Part shown: in pieces, positions 11,647 to 21,429 of the stretch
Layout of the letters: the number at the start of each line of letters is the position of its first letter
Position numbering within the stretch: the first letter of the stretch is position 1
Assembly: GCF_900005615.1 (NCBI RefSeq)
Contig: NZ_LN832559.1
Span: 1,270,837 to 1,334,836, forward strand
Reading direction: 5' to 3'
DNA length: 64,000 nucleotides
From: Paracoccus aminovorans
GTDB lineage: Bacteria > Pseudomonadota > Alphaproteobacteria > Rhodobacterales > Rhodobacteraceae
Program-made: the position numbers and the translations under genes
Notes under the pieces: generated by a model
What the model saw: only the letters and a program-made list of their open reading frames with translations
The model's database searches: none
What the model was told of the DNA's origin: nothing

Positions 11647-12390
11647 TTAGTCGCGGTTGCCCATGAACTGCAGCAGGAACATGAACAGGTTCAGGAAGTC
11701 CAGGTACAGCTGCAAGGCGCCCATGATCGCAGCCTTGCCCAGGAAATCGCGGTCCGAATTCGCCAGTTGCAGATAGGTGTTCTTGATGTTCTGCGTGTCG
11801 AAGGCGGTCAGGCCGGCAAAGATCAGCACGCCGATCGCCGAGATGGCGAATTGCATGGCGCTGGATTTCAGGAAGATGTTCACGATCGAGGCGACGATCA
11901 GCCCGATCAGGCCCATCATCAGGAAGGTGCCCATGCCCGACAGGTCGCGCTTGGTCGTGTAGCCGTAAAGCGACAGGCCGGCAAAGGCGATGGCCGTGAT
12001 CAGGAAGGTCTGGATGATCGAGAAGCTGGTGTAGACCATGAAGATCCAGCTGATCGACAGGCCCATGAGTGCGGCGAAGACATAGAAAACGGTCGTCGCG
12101 GCCGAAACCGACAGCCGGTTCAGCGCGGCGCCGAAGCCGAAGACCACCAGCAGCGGCGCGAACATGATCACCCAGCGCAGCGGCGAGGTATAGATCGCGG
12201 CGCCGAGCCCGGTCAGCGTGCCGTCCGGGTTCATGGCCAGGCCCGAGATGCCCCAGGCGGCGCCCGCGGTCACCAGCATGGCCACGGCCATCAGGCCGTA
12301 GACCTTGTTCATATAGGCCCGCAGGCCTTCATCCACGGCAGCCGAGCGCGTCGCGGTCCCGGCCGTGCGGATCGAATTGTAGTCTTGCAT
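11647..12390 (-). CDS. Bax inhibitor-1 / YccA family membrane protein
   Basis: The 247-aa product has seven predicted hydrophobic segments and family motifs (AYMNKVYGLMAVAMLVTAGAA; GLTAFDTQNIKNTY near the end, with the conserved aspartate of the pH-sensing pair). Relatives are pH-dependent calcium-leak channels or FtsH modulators. I start it at 12390 (MQDYNSIRTAGT), the usual family beginning. Confidence 0.9.
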   Translation of the reverse strand: MQDYNSIRTAGTATRSAAVDEGLRAYMNKVYGLMAVAMLVTAGAAWGISGLAMNPDGTLTGLGAAIYTSPLRWVIMFAPLLVVFGFGAALNRLSVSAATTVFYVFAALMGLSISWIFMVYTSFSIIQTFLITAIAFAGLSLYGYTTKRDLSGMGTFLMMGLIGLIVASIVNIFLKSSAMQFAISAIGVLIFAGLTAFDTQNIKNTYLQLANSDRDFLGKAAIMGALQLYLDFLNLFMFLLQFMGNRD

Positions 12391-12512
12391 AAGTTCTCCC
12401 CGGTCGAAAATCGCGGTGCAGCCGCAACGGCCCACCATCCCCGCAAATATCGGCGAGACGGGTCCCTATTTCAATGCGATCGCGGCGATTTGCGCGGCAT
12501 TTGACGAAAATT

Positions 12513-13481
12513 TCATGTGCTAACGATCACCTTGCCGGTCGAGCGGCGGGATTCCAGCAGATCATAGCCCTCGGCCAGCCGGTCCAGCGTCACGGTGGCG
12601 CCGACATGGGGGCGCAGCTTGCCCTGCGCGTAAAGCGCGAACAGCGCCTGGATGTCCTGGCGCAGCAGCGCCGGGTCCAGCTTGCGGTAGCCGCCCCAGT
12701 AAAAGCCGTGGATGGCGATGTTCTTGACCAGCGCGTGGTTCAGCGGCAGCGCGGGCGGCTTGCCGCCGGCAAAGCCGATGACCAGGAAGCGGCCGCCTGC
12801 GCGCAATGCCCCGAAGGCCGCTGCGCCCGGGGCGTCGCCGACCGGGTCGTAGACCACGTCCACGCCGCCCAGTTCGCGCAGCGCGGCGCGCAGGTCGGGA
12901 CAGGTGTCGCTGTCGATGCAGACCGCCGCCCCCGCCGCCCGCGCCACCGCCAGCTTGTCCTCGCCCCGCGCCACGGCGACGACGCGGGCGCCGAGCGCGG
13001 CGCCGATCTCGACCGCCGTCAGGCCGACGCCGCCGGCGGCGCCCAGCACGGCCAGGGTCTCGCCCGGGCGCAGGCCGGCGCGCAGGGTCAGCGCGAAATG
13101 GCTGGTGCCATAGGCGATCAGGAAGCCCGCCGCCTCGTCATAGCCCATGCCTTCGGGGATCGGGTGGCAGTCGGCGGCGGCGAAGAGATTGGCCTCGGCC
13201 ATGGTGCCCTGGGCCTGGACGGCGACGCGGGTGCCCGGGGTCAGGTCCACGCCGGGGCCGGCGGCCAGGATCTCGCCCGCGCCTTCGAGGCCGGGGATGA
13301 AGGGCAGGGCAGGGGTTTCCTGGTAGCGGCCGGTCGTCATCAGCAGATCGGCGAAATTCAGCGCAGCGGCATGGATGCGGACCAGAACCTGCCCGGGTCC
13401 CGGCGCCGGCAAAGCCTGCGTCCCGGGCACCGGCCGTCCTGCCATTTCCTTGATTTGCATCATTTTCCAATTGCTGCCCAT
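12513..13481 (-). CDS. NADPH:quinone oxidoreductase family protein (zinc-free MDR)
   Basis: The 322-aa product belongs to the medium-chain dehydrogenase/reductase superfamily: N-terminal GroES-like fold (AAALNFADLLMTTGRYQ, PGLEGAGEI), then a Rossmann fold with AAGGVGLTAVEIG for NADPH. The structural zinc cysteines of alcohol dehydrogenases are missing, as in QOR-type members. Reaction likely is reduction of quinones or enones; the substrate is not determinable. The exact start (13481 or MMQIKE a few codons later) is uncertain. Confidence 0.85.
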   Translation of the reverse strand: MGSNWKMMQIKEMAGRPVPGTQALPAPGPGQVLVRIHAAALNFADLLMTTGRYQETPALPFIPGLEGAGEILAAGPGVDLTPGTRVAVQAQGTMAEANLFAAADCHPIPEGMGYDEAAGFLIAYGTSHFALTLRAGLRPGETLAVLGAAGGVGLTAVEIGAALGARVVAVARGEDKLAVARAAGAAVCIDSDTCPDLRAALRELGGVDVVYDPVGDAPGAAAFGALRAGGRFLVIGFAGGKPPALPLNHALVKNIAIHGFYWGGYRKLDPALLRQDIQALFALYAQGKLRPHVGATVTLDRLAEGYDLLESRRSTGKVIVST

Positions 13482-13660
13482 GATCCATCCTCTGCTCGTC
13501 CGGGCGATTCCGGCACTGCTTTTTCCTGTCTTTACCGGGGCTTCGGATAGTCTGCCGGACCGGTCGCATGCGATTGTCTTTTTGGACAGGTCTACATTAT
13601 CGAACTCGAAAATTGCGTCAAACTGGTGTAGCGCCCGTTTAGATTGAGTGAGGTGTTACC

Positions 13661-14020
13661 ATGAAGCACAACGTGGATGTCCATGTCGGCAAGCGTATCC
13701 GCCACCGCCGTTGGATGATCGGCATGACCCAGCAGCAGTTGGCCGAGAAGGTGGGGATCAAGTTCCAGCAGATCCAGAAATACGAGACCGGCATGAACCG
13801 GGTCTCGGCTTCGCGGCTGTGGGACATTGCCCAGGCGGTGGACGTGCCGATCAGCTTCTTCTTCGAGGGACTCGAGGACGGCCATCTGCACGATGCGGTC
13901 GCAGGCGACATCCTGGCCGACAAGGAAGCGCTGCAGCTGGTCCGCGCCTATTACGCCATGCCCGAGGCGCAGCGCCGCCAGATCTTCGAGCTGGCGCGGG
14001 TGCTGTCCGACGCGGCCTGA
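13661..14020 (+). CDS. XRE-family helix-turn-helix regulator
   Basis: The 119-aa product has one Cro/C1-type HTH (about residues 10-65: GMTQQQLAEKVGIKFQQIQ, then YETGMNRVSASRLWDIAQ) and a short helical C-terminus probably for dimerisation. Short regulators of this sequence type are widespread in Rhodobacteraceae and rhizobia (PraR-like); the regulon here is unknown. A 78-bp gap separates it from the next gene. Confidence 0.88.
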   Translation: MKHNVDVHVGKRIRHRRWMIGMTQQQLAEKVGIKFQQIQKYETGMNRVSASRLWDIAQAVDVPISFFFEGLEDGHLHDAVAGDILADKEALQLVRAYYAMPEAQRRQIFELARVLSDAA

Positions 14021-14097
14021 GCCGCGGGGCCGCACAGGCTTCCGCTCGCGGCGACGAGCGGCTAAACCTGCACCCAGCAACGTCCCGGGGGCAGGCG

Positions 14098-14913
14098 ATG
14101 ACAAGCGCGAACGATCAAATCCCTGTTGAAGGGGCCGAGCGGATCATGGCCGTGGCGCATCGCCTGGCCGACGCGGCCCGCATCGAGACCCTGGGCCTGT
14201 TCCGCAGTCCCGGGTTGCACCCCGACAACAAAGCCGCCGCCGGCTTCGACCCGGTGACCGAGGCCGACCGGGCCAGCGAGCGCGCCATGCGCGCGATCCT
14301 GGCCGCCGAGCGCCCCGAGGACGCGATCCTGGGCGAGGAATACGGTGTCCAGAACGGACAGAGCGGCCTGACCTGGGTGCTGGACCCGATCGACGGCACC
14401 CGCGCCTTCATGGCCGGCGCGCCCAGCTGGGGCGTGCTGATCGGGCTTTCCGATTCCGACGGGCCGATCTACGGCATCGTCGACCAGCCGCATCTGGACG
14501 AGCGCTTCGAGGGCGGGCTGGGCCGCGCCCGGCTGATTTCGCGCGGAGAGGAACGGCCGCTGGCCACCCGACGCGGCGTGGCGTTGGCCCAGGCCACGCT
14601 GATGACCACCTATCCCGAGGTCGGCAGCCCGACCGAACACGCCGCCTTCCGCCGCGTGGCCGAGCGGGCGCGGCTGGTGCGCTACGGGCTCGACTGCTAT
14701 GCCTATGCGCTGCTGGCGGCCGGCCATGTCGATCTGGTGATCGAGGCCGGGCTGCAGCCCTATGACGTGGCCGCGCCCATCGCCGTGGTGCGGGCCGCGG
14801 GCGGAGTTGCCACCGACTGGCGGGGCGGTCCGGCGCATCACGGCGGCACCCTGATCGCCGCCGGCTCGCCCGAGCTGCACGCCGAGGCGCTGGCGCTTCT
14901 GAACGGCGATTGA
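14098..14913 (+). CDS. hisN: Inositol-monophosphatase family phosphatase, HisN-type histidinol phosphatase
   Basis: The 271-aa product has the IMPase metal-binding motifs: GFDPVTEADRASE, GEEYG, DPIDGTRAFMAG and a C-terminal QPYDVAAPIAVVRAAGG. In alphaproteobacteria such proteins often dephosphorylate histidinol phosphate in histidine synthesis, but inositol phosphates or PAP are alternatives. I start it at 14098, preceded by GGGGGCAGGCG; the frame is open upstream over the XRE gene as a shadow. Confidence 0.82.
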   Translation: MTSANDQIPVEGAERIMAVAHRLADAARIETLGLFRSPGLHPDNKAAAGFDPVTEADRASERAMRAILAAERPEDAILGEEYGVQNGQSGLTWVLDPIDGTRAFMAGAPSWGVLIGLSDSDGPIYGIVDQPHLDERFEGGLGRARLISRGEERPLATRRGVALAQATLMTTYPEVGSPTEHAAFRRVAERARLVRYGLDCYAYALLAAGHVDLVIEAGLQPYDVAAPIAVVRAAGGVATDWRGGPAHHGGTLIAAGSPELHAEALALLNGD

Positions 14914-14989
14914 GGCCCGCGCGCCGCGCCCCTATGGTGGCGCCGAATTCCATCCTCGTCCCCAGCCCCGCACTCCGAGGAGCCAGCCG

Positions 14990-16375
14990 ATGACCGAGCC
15001 CCGCGAAGCCGAGACCGAGACCCCCGAGGACGATTTCCGCCTGAACCGGCAGGAGCAGGAGGCGATCAACAGGGCGGTCGACGACGGCGACGGCCCGGCG
15101 CTGGACGCGCTGCTGGAGCCCATGCACGCCGCCGACATCGCCGACCTGATCGAGCAGCTGACCCCCGCCCGGCGGCGCGAGTTCCTGCACCTCTACTCCG
15201 GCGAGATCGACGGCGAGATCCTGTCCGAGATCGACGAATCGATCCGCGACGAGGTGGTCGAGCAGCTGCCCCGCGACGTGCTGGCCGAGGCCGTGCGCGA
15301 GATGGACAGCGACGATGTCGTCGACCTGATCGAGGACATGACCCCGCCCGAGCAGCAGGAGATCCTGGCGGCGCTGGACGACAGCGACCGGGCCGCGGTA
15401 GAACGCTCGCTGACCTATCCGGAATATTCGGCCGGCCGGTTGATGCAATCCGAGGTGGTCACCGCCCCCGAGCATTGGACGGTGGGCGAGACCATCGACT
15501 TCCTGCGGGCCGAGGAATGGCTGCCCGACCAGTTCTATCACGTCATCTTGGTCGATCCGCGCCGCCACCCAACCGCCTATGTCACGCTGGGCAAGCTTCT
15601 GGCCTCGCGCCGCGACACCCCCTTGCGCGACATCACCGAGGACAGCTTTCGCCCGATCAGCGTGCTGGCCGAGGAAGGCGACGTGGCCTATGCCTTCAAC
15701 AAGTATCACCTGATCTCGGCGCCGGTGGTGGACGAGGATGACCGGCTGGTCGGCGTCATCACCATCGACGACGCCATGTCCGTGCTGGACGAAGAGCACG
15801 AGGAGGACTTCCTGCGCATGGCCCGGGTCTCGGACGAAAGCCACGTCTCGGACGGGCCGTTCCAGACCGCGCGGCAGCGGCTGCCCTGGCTGGTGGCGAA
15901 CCTGTTCACCGCCTCGCTGTCGGCGCTGGTGATCTCGCGCTTCGAATCGACGCTGACGCAGCTGGTGATCCTGGCGGCGCTGATGCCCATCGTCGCCTCG
16001 ACCGGGGGCATCGCCGGCACGCAGTCGCTGGCCGTCGCCGTGCGGGCGCTGGCCACGCGCGAGCTGACCAGCGCCAACGCCCGCCGCGTGATCCTGCGCG
16101 AACTGGCGGCGGGGATGCTGAACGGGCTGGGGCTGGCGGCGATCCTGTTCCTGGCCGGCAGCCTGATCCTGGGTGCGCCGATGATCGGGGCGGTGCTGGG
16201 CATGGCGATGATCGCCAATCAGATCGTCGCCGCGACCGGCGGCGTGCTGGTGCCGCTGGGGCTCAGCCGGCTGGGGCTGGACCCGGCGCTGGCCTCGGGG
16301 ACTTTCGTGACCACCATGACCGACATGATGGGTTTCTTTGCATTTCTGGGACTTGCCTCATGGATACTGATCTGA
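14990..16375 (+). CDS. mgtE: Magnesium transporter MgtE
   Basis: The 461-aa product has the three MgtE parts: an N-terminal superhelical domain (about 30-140, acidic), tandem CBS domains (about 145-270, e.g. VLAEEGDVAYAFNKYHLISA) and a C-terminal membrane domain with five helices (PIVASTGGIAGTQSLAV). CBS and N domains act as the magnesium sensor gating the channel. It overlaps the next gene by 16 bp. Confidence 0.95.
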   Translation: MTEPREAETETPEDDFRLNRQEQEAINRAVDDGDGPALDALLEPMHAADIADLIEQLTPARRREFLHLYSGEIDGEILSEIDESIRDEVVEQLPRDVLAEAVREMDSDDVVDLIEDMTPPEQQEILAALDDSDRAAVERSLTYPEYSAGRLMQSEVVTAPEHWTVGETIDFLRAEEWLPDQFYHVILVDPRRHPTAYVTLGKLLASRRDTPLRDITEDSFRPISVLAEEGDVAYAFNKYHLISAPVVDEDDRLVGVITIDDAMSVLDEEHEEDFLRMARVSDESHVSDGPFQTARQRLPWLVANLFTASLSALVISRFESTLTQLVILAALMPIVASTGGIAGTQSLAVAVRALATRELTSANARRVILRELAAGMLNGLGLAAILFLAGSLILGAPMIGAVLGMAMIANQIVAATGGVLVPLGLSRLGLDPALASGTFVTTMTDMMGFFAFLGLASWILI

Positions 16376-16917
16376 AATCGGCGCTGCGCCAGCAGGCGCT
16401 GGCGGCGCGCGCCGCGGGCGGCGATGCCGCGGAACTGACCCGGCGGCTGATCGCGGCCCTTGCCCCCCATCGCGGCAAGGTGCTGGCCGGCTATTGGCCG
16501 ATGCGCGACGAGGCCGATCCGCGGCCGGCCATGGAGGCGCATGACGGCCCGGTCTGCCTGCCCGTGGTCACCGGCCCGGCGCGGCCGCTGCTGTTCCGCA
16601 CCGCCGACGGCCGGCTGGAGCCGGGCGGCTTCGGCACCAGCCATCCGCCCGCCGATTCGGCGGAGCTGCGCCCCGAGGTGCTGATCGTGCCGCTGGCCGG
16701 CTTCGACCGCACCGGTAACCGGCTGGGCTATGGCGGCGGTTTCTACGACCGGACCCTGGAATCGCTGCGCGCCGCCGGCCCGGTCCTCGCCATCGGCCTG
16801 GCCTATGCCGTGCAGGAGATTCGCGCGATTCCCGCCGAGCCGACCGACCAGGTGCTGGATATGATCGTCACGGACCGCGAGGTCATTCTGCCGCAGGCTG
16901 AAAATCGCGATGCGTGA
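16360..16917 (+). CDS. 5-formyltetrahydrofolate cyclo-ligase
   Basis: The 185-aa product has the MTHFS family signature GYGGGFYDRTL and the preceding LIVPLAGFDRTGNRL. It converts 5-formyl-THF to 5,10-methenyl-THF using ATP. Its start lies within the last codons of mgtE (16-bp overlap), so the two are translationally coupled, although no functional tie is obvious. Confidence 0.92.
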   Translation: MDTDLKSALRQQALAARAAGGDAAELTRRLIAALAPHRGKVLAGYWPMRDEADPRPAMEAHDGPVCLPVVTGPARPLLFRTADGRLEPGGFGTSHPPADSAELRPEVLIVPLAGFDRTGNRLGYGGGFYDRTLESLRAAGPVLAIGLAYAVQEIRAIPAEPTDQVLDMIVTDREVILPQAENRDA

Positions 16918-17341
16918 TTTCTGGAACGAAACTGCAACCCTGGCGCGATTAGGGCGGGGATAAGCCTGTGGAAAACACCTGAACCGCAGCTGGGAAGCGC
17001 GTCGGATCGCTTGGATTTTCCGCCCGCGCCGCGCCGCCGGCACTTGTTAACAAGGCGTCGGGGGCGAATCTGCGGCGCGCTGCGCGGCAGCCGAGGTCGG
17101 CGCTGTAAAGCGAAAAAACCGATTGAAATGCAGGCAAACTCGCGTCAGTTTGTGTCCCAGGTTCGCGGCGCCACCAGATCTTGTGTCTCTTGCTAGGCAA
17201 AGATCCAGATCGGCTGAACGCGGCAGATTCAAAAAACAAGGCTTTCCGACGCCGTCCGCAGGATCGGCCGCACCGTGCTTGAATGGGCGCGGGCCGGCTT
17301 GCTGCGGCGTCCGGCAAGGCGAGGATGAGGGACAGCAGGTC
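16918..17341. other. Gene-free leader region of nrdJ
   Basis: This 424-bp stretch has no convincing gene. It contains a 12-bp palindrome CTTGTTAACAAG at 17043-17054 and the tandem NrdR-like boxes listed separately. I could not recognise an adenosylcobalamin riboswitch in it. Confidence 0.5.
17140..17186 (+). promoter_or_regulatory. Tandem NrdR-like boxes upstream of nrdJ
   Basis: Two 16-bp sites, TCGCGTCAGTTTGTGT (17140-17155) and CCACCAGATCTTGTGT (17171-17186), share the TTGTGT end of the NrdR consensus and are spaced exactly 31 bp, three helical turns, as is typical for NrdR pairs. They lie about 155 bp before the nrdJ start. The match in the outer halves is partial. Confidence 0.4.
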
Positions 17342-20300
17342 ATGCGGATCGAACGGCATTTCACCACGGCCGAGGGCGGCGCCTATGGGGAACTGGCCTT
17401 TGCCACCACCACCAGCGAGATCCGCAATCCCGACGGCACGGTCGTGTTCCGCAACGAATCGGTGGAGGTGCCGCAGGGCTGGAGCCAGGTCGCCTCGGAC
17501 GTGATCGCGCAGAAATATTTCCGCAAGGCCGGTGTTCCGGCGCGGCTGAAGCGCGTCAAGGAAAAGGGCGTGCCCGAATTCCTGTGGCGCTCGGTCCCCG
17601 ATCAGGAGGCGATGGCGGACCTGCCGGAAGAGGCGCGGCAGGTGGGCGAGACCTCGGCCCGCCAGGTTTTCGACCGGCTGGCCGGCGCCTGGGCCTATTG
17701 GGGCTGGAAGGGTGAGTATTTTTCGAACGAAGAAGACGCCCGCGCCTATTACGACGAGATGCGTTTCATGCTGGCGGCGCAGATGGGGGCGCCGAACAGC
17801 CCGCAATGGTTCAACACCGGGCTGCATTGGGCCTATGGCATCGACGGGCCGTCGCAGGGGCATTTCTATGTCGATTACAAGACCGGCACGCTGGTGAAAT
17901 CGGAAAGCGCCTATGAGCATCCGCAGCCCCATGCCTGCTTCATCCAGTCGGTTTCGGACGATCTGGTGAACGAGGGCGGCATCATGGACCTGTGGGTCCG
18001 CGAGGCGCGGCTTTTCAAATACGGCTCGGGAACGGGCACCAATTTTTCGTCCCTTCGAGGGGAGGGCGAGAAACTGTCGGGCGGCGGGAAATCTTCGGGG
18101 CTCATGGGCTTCCTGAAGATCGGAGACCGCGCAGCCGGCGCGATCAAATCGGGCGGCACGACCCGACGCGCGGCAAAGATGGTGATCTGCGACATGGATC
18201 ACCCCGACATCGAGCAGTTCATCAACTGGAAGGTCATCGAAGAGCAGAAGGTCGCCTCGCTGGTTGCCGGTTCCAAGATGCACGAACGGAAGCTGAACGA
18301 GATCTTCGCCGCGATCCGCGGTTGGGACGGCAGCATGGAAGACGCTGCCGACCCGGCCCGGAACGCGGCGTTGAAATCGGCGATCCGCAGCGCAAAACGC
18401 AGCATGATCCCGGAAACCTATGTCAACCGGGTTCTGCAATACGCCCGGCAGGGCTTTGATTCGATTGAATTCCCGACCTATGATACCGATTGGGATTCGG
18501 ATGCCTATTCCTCGGTCTCGGGGCAGAATTCCAACAATTCGGTGCGGGTCACGGATGCGTTCCTGCGCGCCGTGCGCGAGGATGCGCCCTGGGAGCTGCT
18601 GCGCCGCACCGACGGCAAGGTGGCCAAGACGGTCTCGGCACGTGCGCTGTGGGACCAGATCGGCCATGCCGCCTGGGCCTGCGCCGATCCGGGCATCCAG
18701 TTCCACGACACCGTCAACGCCTGGCACACCTGCCCCGAGGACGGGCCGATCCGCGGCTCCAACCCGTGCAGCGAATACATGTTCCTGGACGATACCGCCT
18801 GCAACCTGGCGTCGATGAACCTGCTGACCTTCTGGAAGGGCGACGGTTTCGACGCGGATGCCTATGTCCATGCCTGCCGGCTGTGGACGCTGACGCTGGA
18901 GATCAGCGTGCTGATGGCGCAGTTCCCCAGCCGCGAGATCGCGCAGCGCAGCTACGACTTCCGCACCCTGGGCCTGGGCTATGCCAATATCGGCGGGCTG
19001 CTGATGACCATGGGCCTGAGCTATGACAGCGACCAGGGCCGGGCGCTGTGCGGCGCGCTGAGCGCGATCATGACCGGCGTGGCCTATGCCACCTCGGCCG
19101 AGATGGCGGCTGAGCTGGGGCCGTTCCCGGGCTACCGAAAGAACGCCGCGCATATGCTGCGGGTGATCCGCAACCACCGCGCCGCCGCCCATGGCACCGG
19201 GGCCTATCACGGCGTCAACGTCCGACCGGTCGAGCTGGACGCCGAGAACTGTCCCGATCCCCGGCTGGTGGCGCTGGCGCAGGGCGCCTGGGACGAGGCG
19301 CTGACCCTGGGCGAGGAGCACGGCTATCGCAACGCCCAGGCGACCGTGATCGCGCCGACCGGCACCATCGGGTTGGTGATGGATTGCGACACCACCGGCA
19401 TCGAGCCGGATTTCGCCCTGGTCAAGTTCAAGAAGCTGGCCGGCGGCGGCTATTTCAAGATCATCAACCGCTCGGTCCCCGCGGCGCTGGAATCGCTGGG
19501 CTACGGCCCGGCGCAGATCGAGGAGATCGTCGCCCATGCCGTCGGCCACGCCAGCCTGGGGAATTGCCCCGGCATCAACCATGCCAGCCTGGTCGGCCAT
19601 GGCTTCGGGCCGCGCGAGCTGGAAAAGATCGATGCGGCGCTGGCCTCGGCCTTCGACATCCGCTTCGTCTTCAACCAATGGACGCTGGGCGAGGACTTCT
19701 GCCGCGAGACGCTGGGCATCCCGGCCGAGCGGCTGAACGACCCCGGCTTCGACCTGCTGCGGCACCTGGGCTTTACCAGGGCGCAGATCGAGGCCGCGAA
19801 CGACCATGTCTGCGGCACCATGACCCTGGAGGGCGCGCCGCATCTTCGCCCCGAGCATTACCCGGTCTTCGACTGCGCCAACGCCTGCGGCAAGAAGGGC
19901 ACCCGCACCCTGTCGGTGGAAAGCCATATCCGCATGATGGCGGCGGCGCAGAGCTTTATCTCGGGCGCGATCTCGAAGACCATCAACATGGCCAACGACG
20001 CCACCATCGCCGATGCGCTGGCCGCCTATGAACTGTCCTGGTCGCTGGGGATCAAGGCCAATGCGCTGTATCGCGACGGCTCGAAACTGTCCCAGCCGCT
20101 GGCCTCGGCCCTGGTCGAGGACGACGAGGAGGCCGAAGAGATCCTGGCCAGCGGCAACCTGCAGGAGAAGGTCGCGGTCATCGCCGAGAAGGTGGTCGAG
20201 AAGATCATCGTCAAGGAGGCCGTGCGCAGCCATCGCGAGAAGCTGCCGCAGCGCCGCAAGGGCTATACCCAAAAGGCGATCATCGGCGGGCACAAGGTCT

Positions 20301-20953
20301 ATCTGCGCACCGGCGAATACGACGACGGCAAGCTGGGCGAAATCTTCATCGACATGCACAAGGAAGGCGCGGGCTTCCGGGCGATGATGAACAATTTCGC
20401 CATCGCCGTGTCGGTCGGCCTGCAATACGGCGTGCCGCTGGAGGAATTCGTCGATGCCTTCACCTTCACCCGCTTCGAGCCGGCGGGCATGGTGCAGGGC
20501 AACGACAGCATCAAGAACGCGACCTCGATCCTGGACTACGTGTTCCGCGAACTGGCGGTCAGCTATCTGGACCGGACCGACCTTGCGCATGTGAAGCCGC
20601 AGGGCGCGCGTTTCGACGACCTGGGCGGCGGCGAGAACGAAAGCCAGCCCAATATCGCCCCGGTGGGCGAGGGCGCCTCGCGCTCGCTCGAAATGCTGCG
20701 GCAGATCAGCTCGACCGGCTATCTGAGGAAGCGCCTGCCGCAGGATCTGGTGGCCTTGCAGGCCGGGGTCTCGGTCGCGGCGGTCTCGACGGCCGAGGGC
20801 GCGGCGGCGGTGGTCACCATGGACGCGCGCGCCAAGGCCCGGTTGCAGGGCTATGAGGGCGATCCCTGTGGCGAATGCGGCAATTACACCCTGGTCCGGA
20901 ACGGCACCTGCATGAAGTGCAACACCTGCGGCGCGACCAGCGGATGCAGTTGA
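17342..20953 (+). CDS. nrdJ: Vitamin B12-dependent ribonucleotide reductase (class II)
   Basis: The 1,203-aa product is a long-form NrdJ. Visible are active-site regions [20 protein letters not shown] and [10 protein letters not shown], and a C-terminal zinc-ribbon with paired cysteines ([23 protein letters not shown]) that re-reduces the active site. It makes deoxynucleotides with adenosylcobalamin and so works with or without oxygen. I chose the ATG at 17342, preceded by GGGACAGCAGGTC; the frame is open 73 codons upstream but over regulatory sequence. The small gene 20965-21216 follows 11 bp later. Confidence 0.97.
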   Translation: MRIERHFTTAEGGAYGELAFATTTSEIRNPDGTVVFRNESVEVPQGWSQVASDVIAQKYFRKAGVPARLKRVKEKGVPEFLWRSVPDQEAMADLPEEARQVGETSARQVFDRLAGAWAYWGWKGEYFSNEEDARAYYDEMRFMLAAQMGAPNSPQWFNTGLHWAYGIDGPSQGHFYVDYKTGTLVKSESAYEHPQPHACFIQSVSDDLVNEGGIMDLWVREARLFKYGSGTGTNFSSLRGEGEKLSGGGKSSGLMGFLKIGDRAAGAIKSGGTTRRAAKMVICDMDHPDIEQFINWKVIEEQKVASLVAGSKMHERKLNEIFAAIRGWDGSMEDAADPARNAALKSAIRSAKRSMIPETYVNRVLQYARQGFDSIEFPTYDTDWDSDAYSSVSGQNSNNSVRVTDAFLRAVREDAPWELLRRTDGKVAKTVSARALWDQIGHAAWACADPGIQFHDTVNAWHTCPEDGPIRGSNPCSEYMFLDDTACNLASMNLLTFWKGDGFDADAYVHACRLWTLTLEISVLMAQFPSREIAQRSYDFRTLGLGYANIGGLLMTMGLSYDSDQGRALCGALSAIMTGVAYATSAEMAAELGPFPGYRKNAAHMLRVIRNHRAAAHGTGAYHGVNVRPVELDAENCPDPRLVALAQGAWDEALTLGEEHGYRNAQATVIAPTGTIGLVMDCDTTGIEPDFALVKFKKLAGGGYFKIINRSVPAALESLGYGPAQIEEIVAHAVGHASLGNCPGINHASLVGHGFGPRELEKIDAALASAFDIRFVFNQWTLGEDFCRETLGIPAERLNDPGFDLLRHLGFTRAQIEAANDHVCGTMTLEGAPHLRPEHYPVFDCANACGKKGTRTLSVESHIRMMAAAQSFISGAISKTINMANDATIADALAAYELSWSLGIKANALYRDGSKLSQPLASALVEDDEEAEEILASGNLQEKVAVIAEKVVEKIIVKEAVRSHREKLPQRRKGYTQKAIIGGHKVYLRTGEYDDGKLGEIFIDMHKEGAGFRAMMNNFAIAVSVGLQYGVPLEEFVDAFTFTRFEPAGMVQGNDSIKNATSILDYVFRELAVSYLDRTDLAHVKPQGARFDDLGGGENESQPNIAPVGEGASRSLEMLRQISSTGYLRKRLPQDLVALQAGVSVAAVSTAEGAAAVVTMDARAKARLQGYEGDPCGECGNYTLVRNGTCMKCNTCGATSGCS

Positions 20954-20964
20954 GGGAGACCGCC

Positions 20965-21216
20965 ATGGAACTGCTCGTCGGCGCGCGCCGGATCACCCCC
21001 GACAGCATCCAGCCGATCCCCGGCGGGGTCGAGGCGGAACTGCGCGGCGATGCCGTGCTGTCGCTGCTGGACGCGGCCTTTCACGGCGCCGGCCGGATCG
21101 AGATCCTAGGCGGTGGCCTGGACCGGCGGCCGATGGACGTGGCGGGAATCGAGATGCGGGGCGCCTCGACCCTGGTTACGCTGCTCTGCGCCGGCGAGGC
21201 CGCGCGGCTGCACTGA
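20965..21216 (+). CDS. Small hypothetical protein downstream of nrdJ
   Basis: The 83-aa product starts MELLVGARRITPDSIQPIPG and has a LLDAAFHGAGRIEILGGGL segment; it has no cysteine cluster and no membrane segment. It is 11 bp after nrdJ, with GAGGGAGACCGCC as ribosome-binding site, so it is probably co-transcribed. I do not recognise the family. Confidence 0.6.
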   Translation: MELLVGARRITPDSIQPIPGGVEAELRGDAVLSLLDAAFHGAGRIEILGGGLDRRPMDVAGIEMRGASTLVTLLCAGEAARLH

Positions 21217-21429
21217 AGATCGTCGCGACGGCCAGGCCGGGTCCGCGTCCCCTTGGGGGCGCGGAAATCTTTTCGTTTCCGGGTGCCTGCCAGCATTGCC
21301 CGCAAGTCACGATCAGTTCATTCTTTGCGAGCGTGGTTCATTTGCAACGGGCTCGAAAATCCCCTTGAACATGAGCATATTGCCGCGGTGCCTGTAAGAG
21401 TCGTCCCGGCATGGAAGGAGACAATCCAG

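Noticed and set aside
16918..17341. Adenosylcobalamin riboswitch before nrdJ
   Set aside because: I could not find a recognisable B12-box; a covariance-model search would settle it.
16949..20590. Long open frame on the - strand opposite nrdJ
   Set aside because: Antisense shadow of a strongly supported gene, biased composition.
21361..21429. RpoH-type heat-shock promoter before the DegP-type gene
   Set aside because: A CCCTTGAA is present but no -10 at proper spacing.
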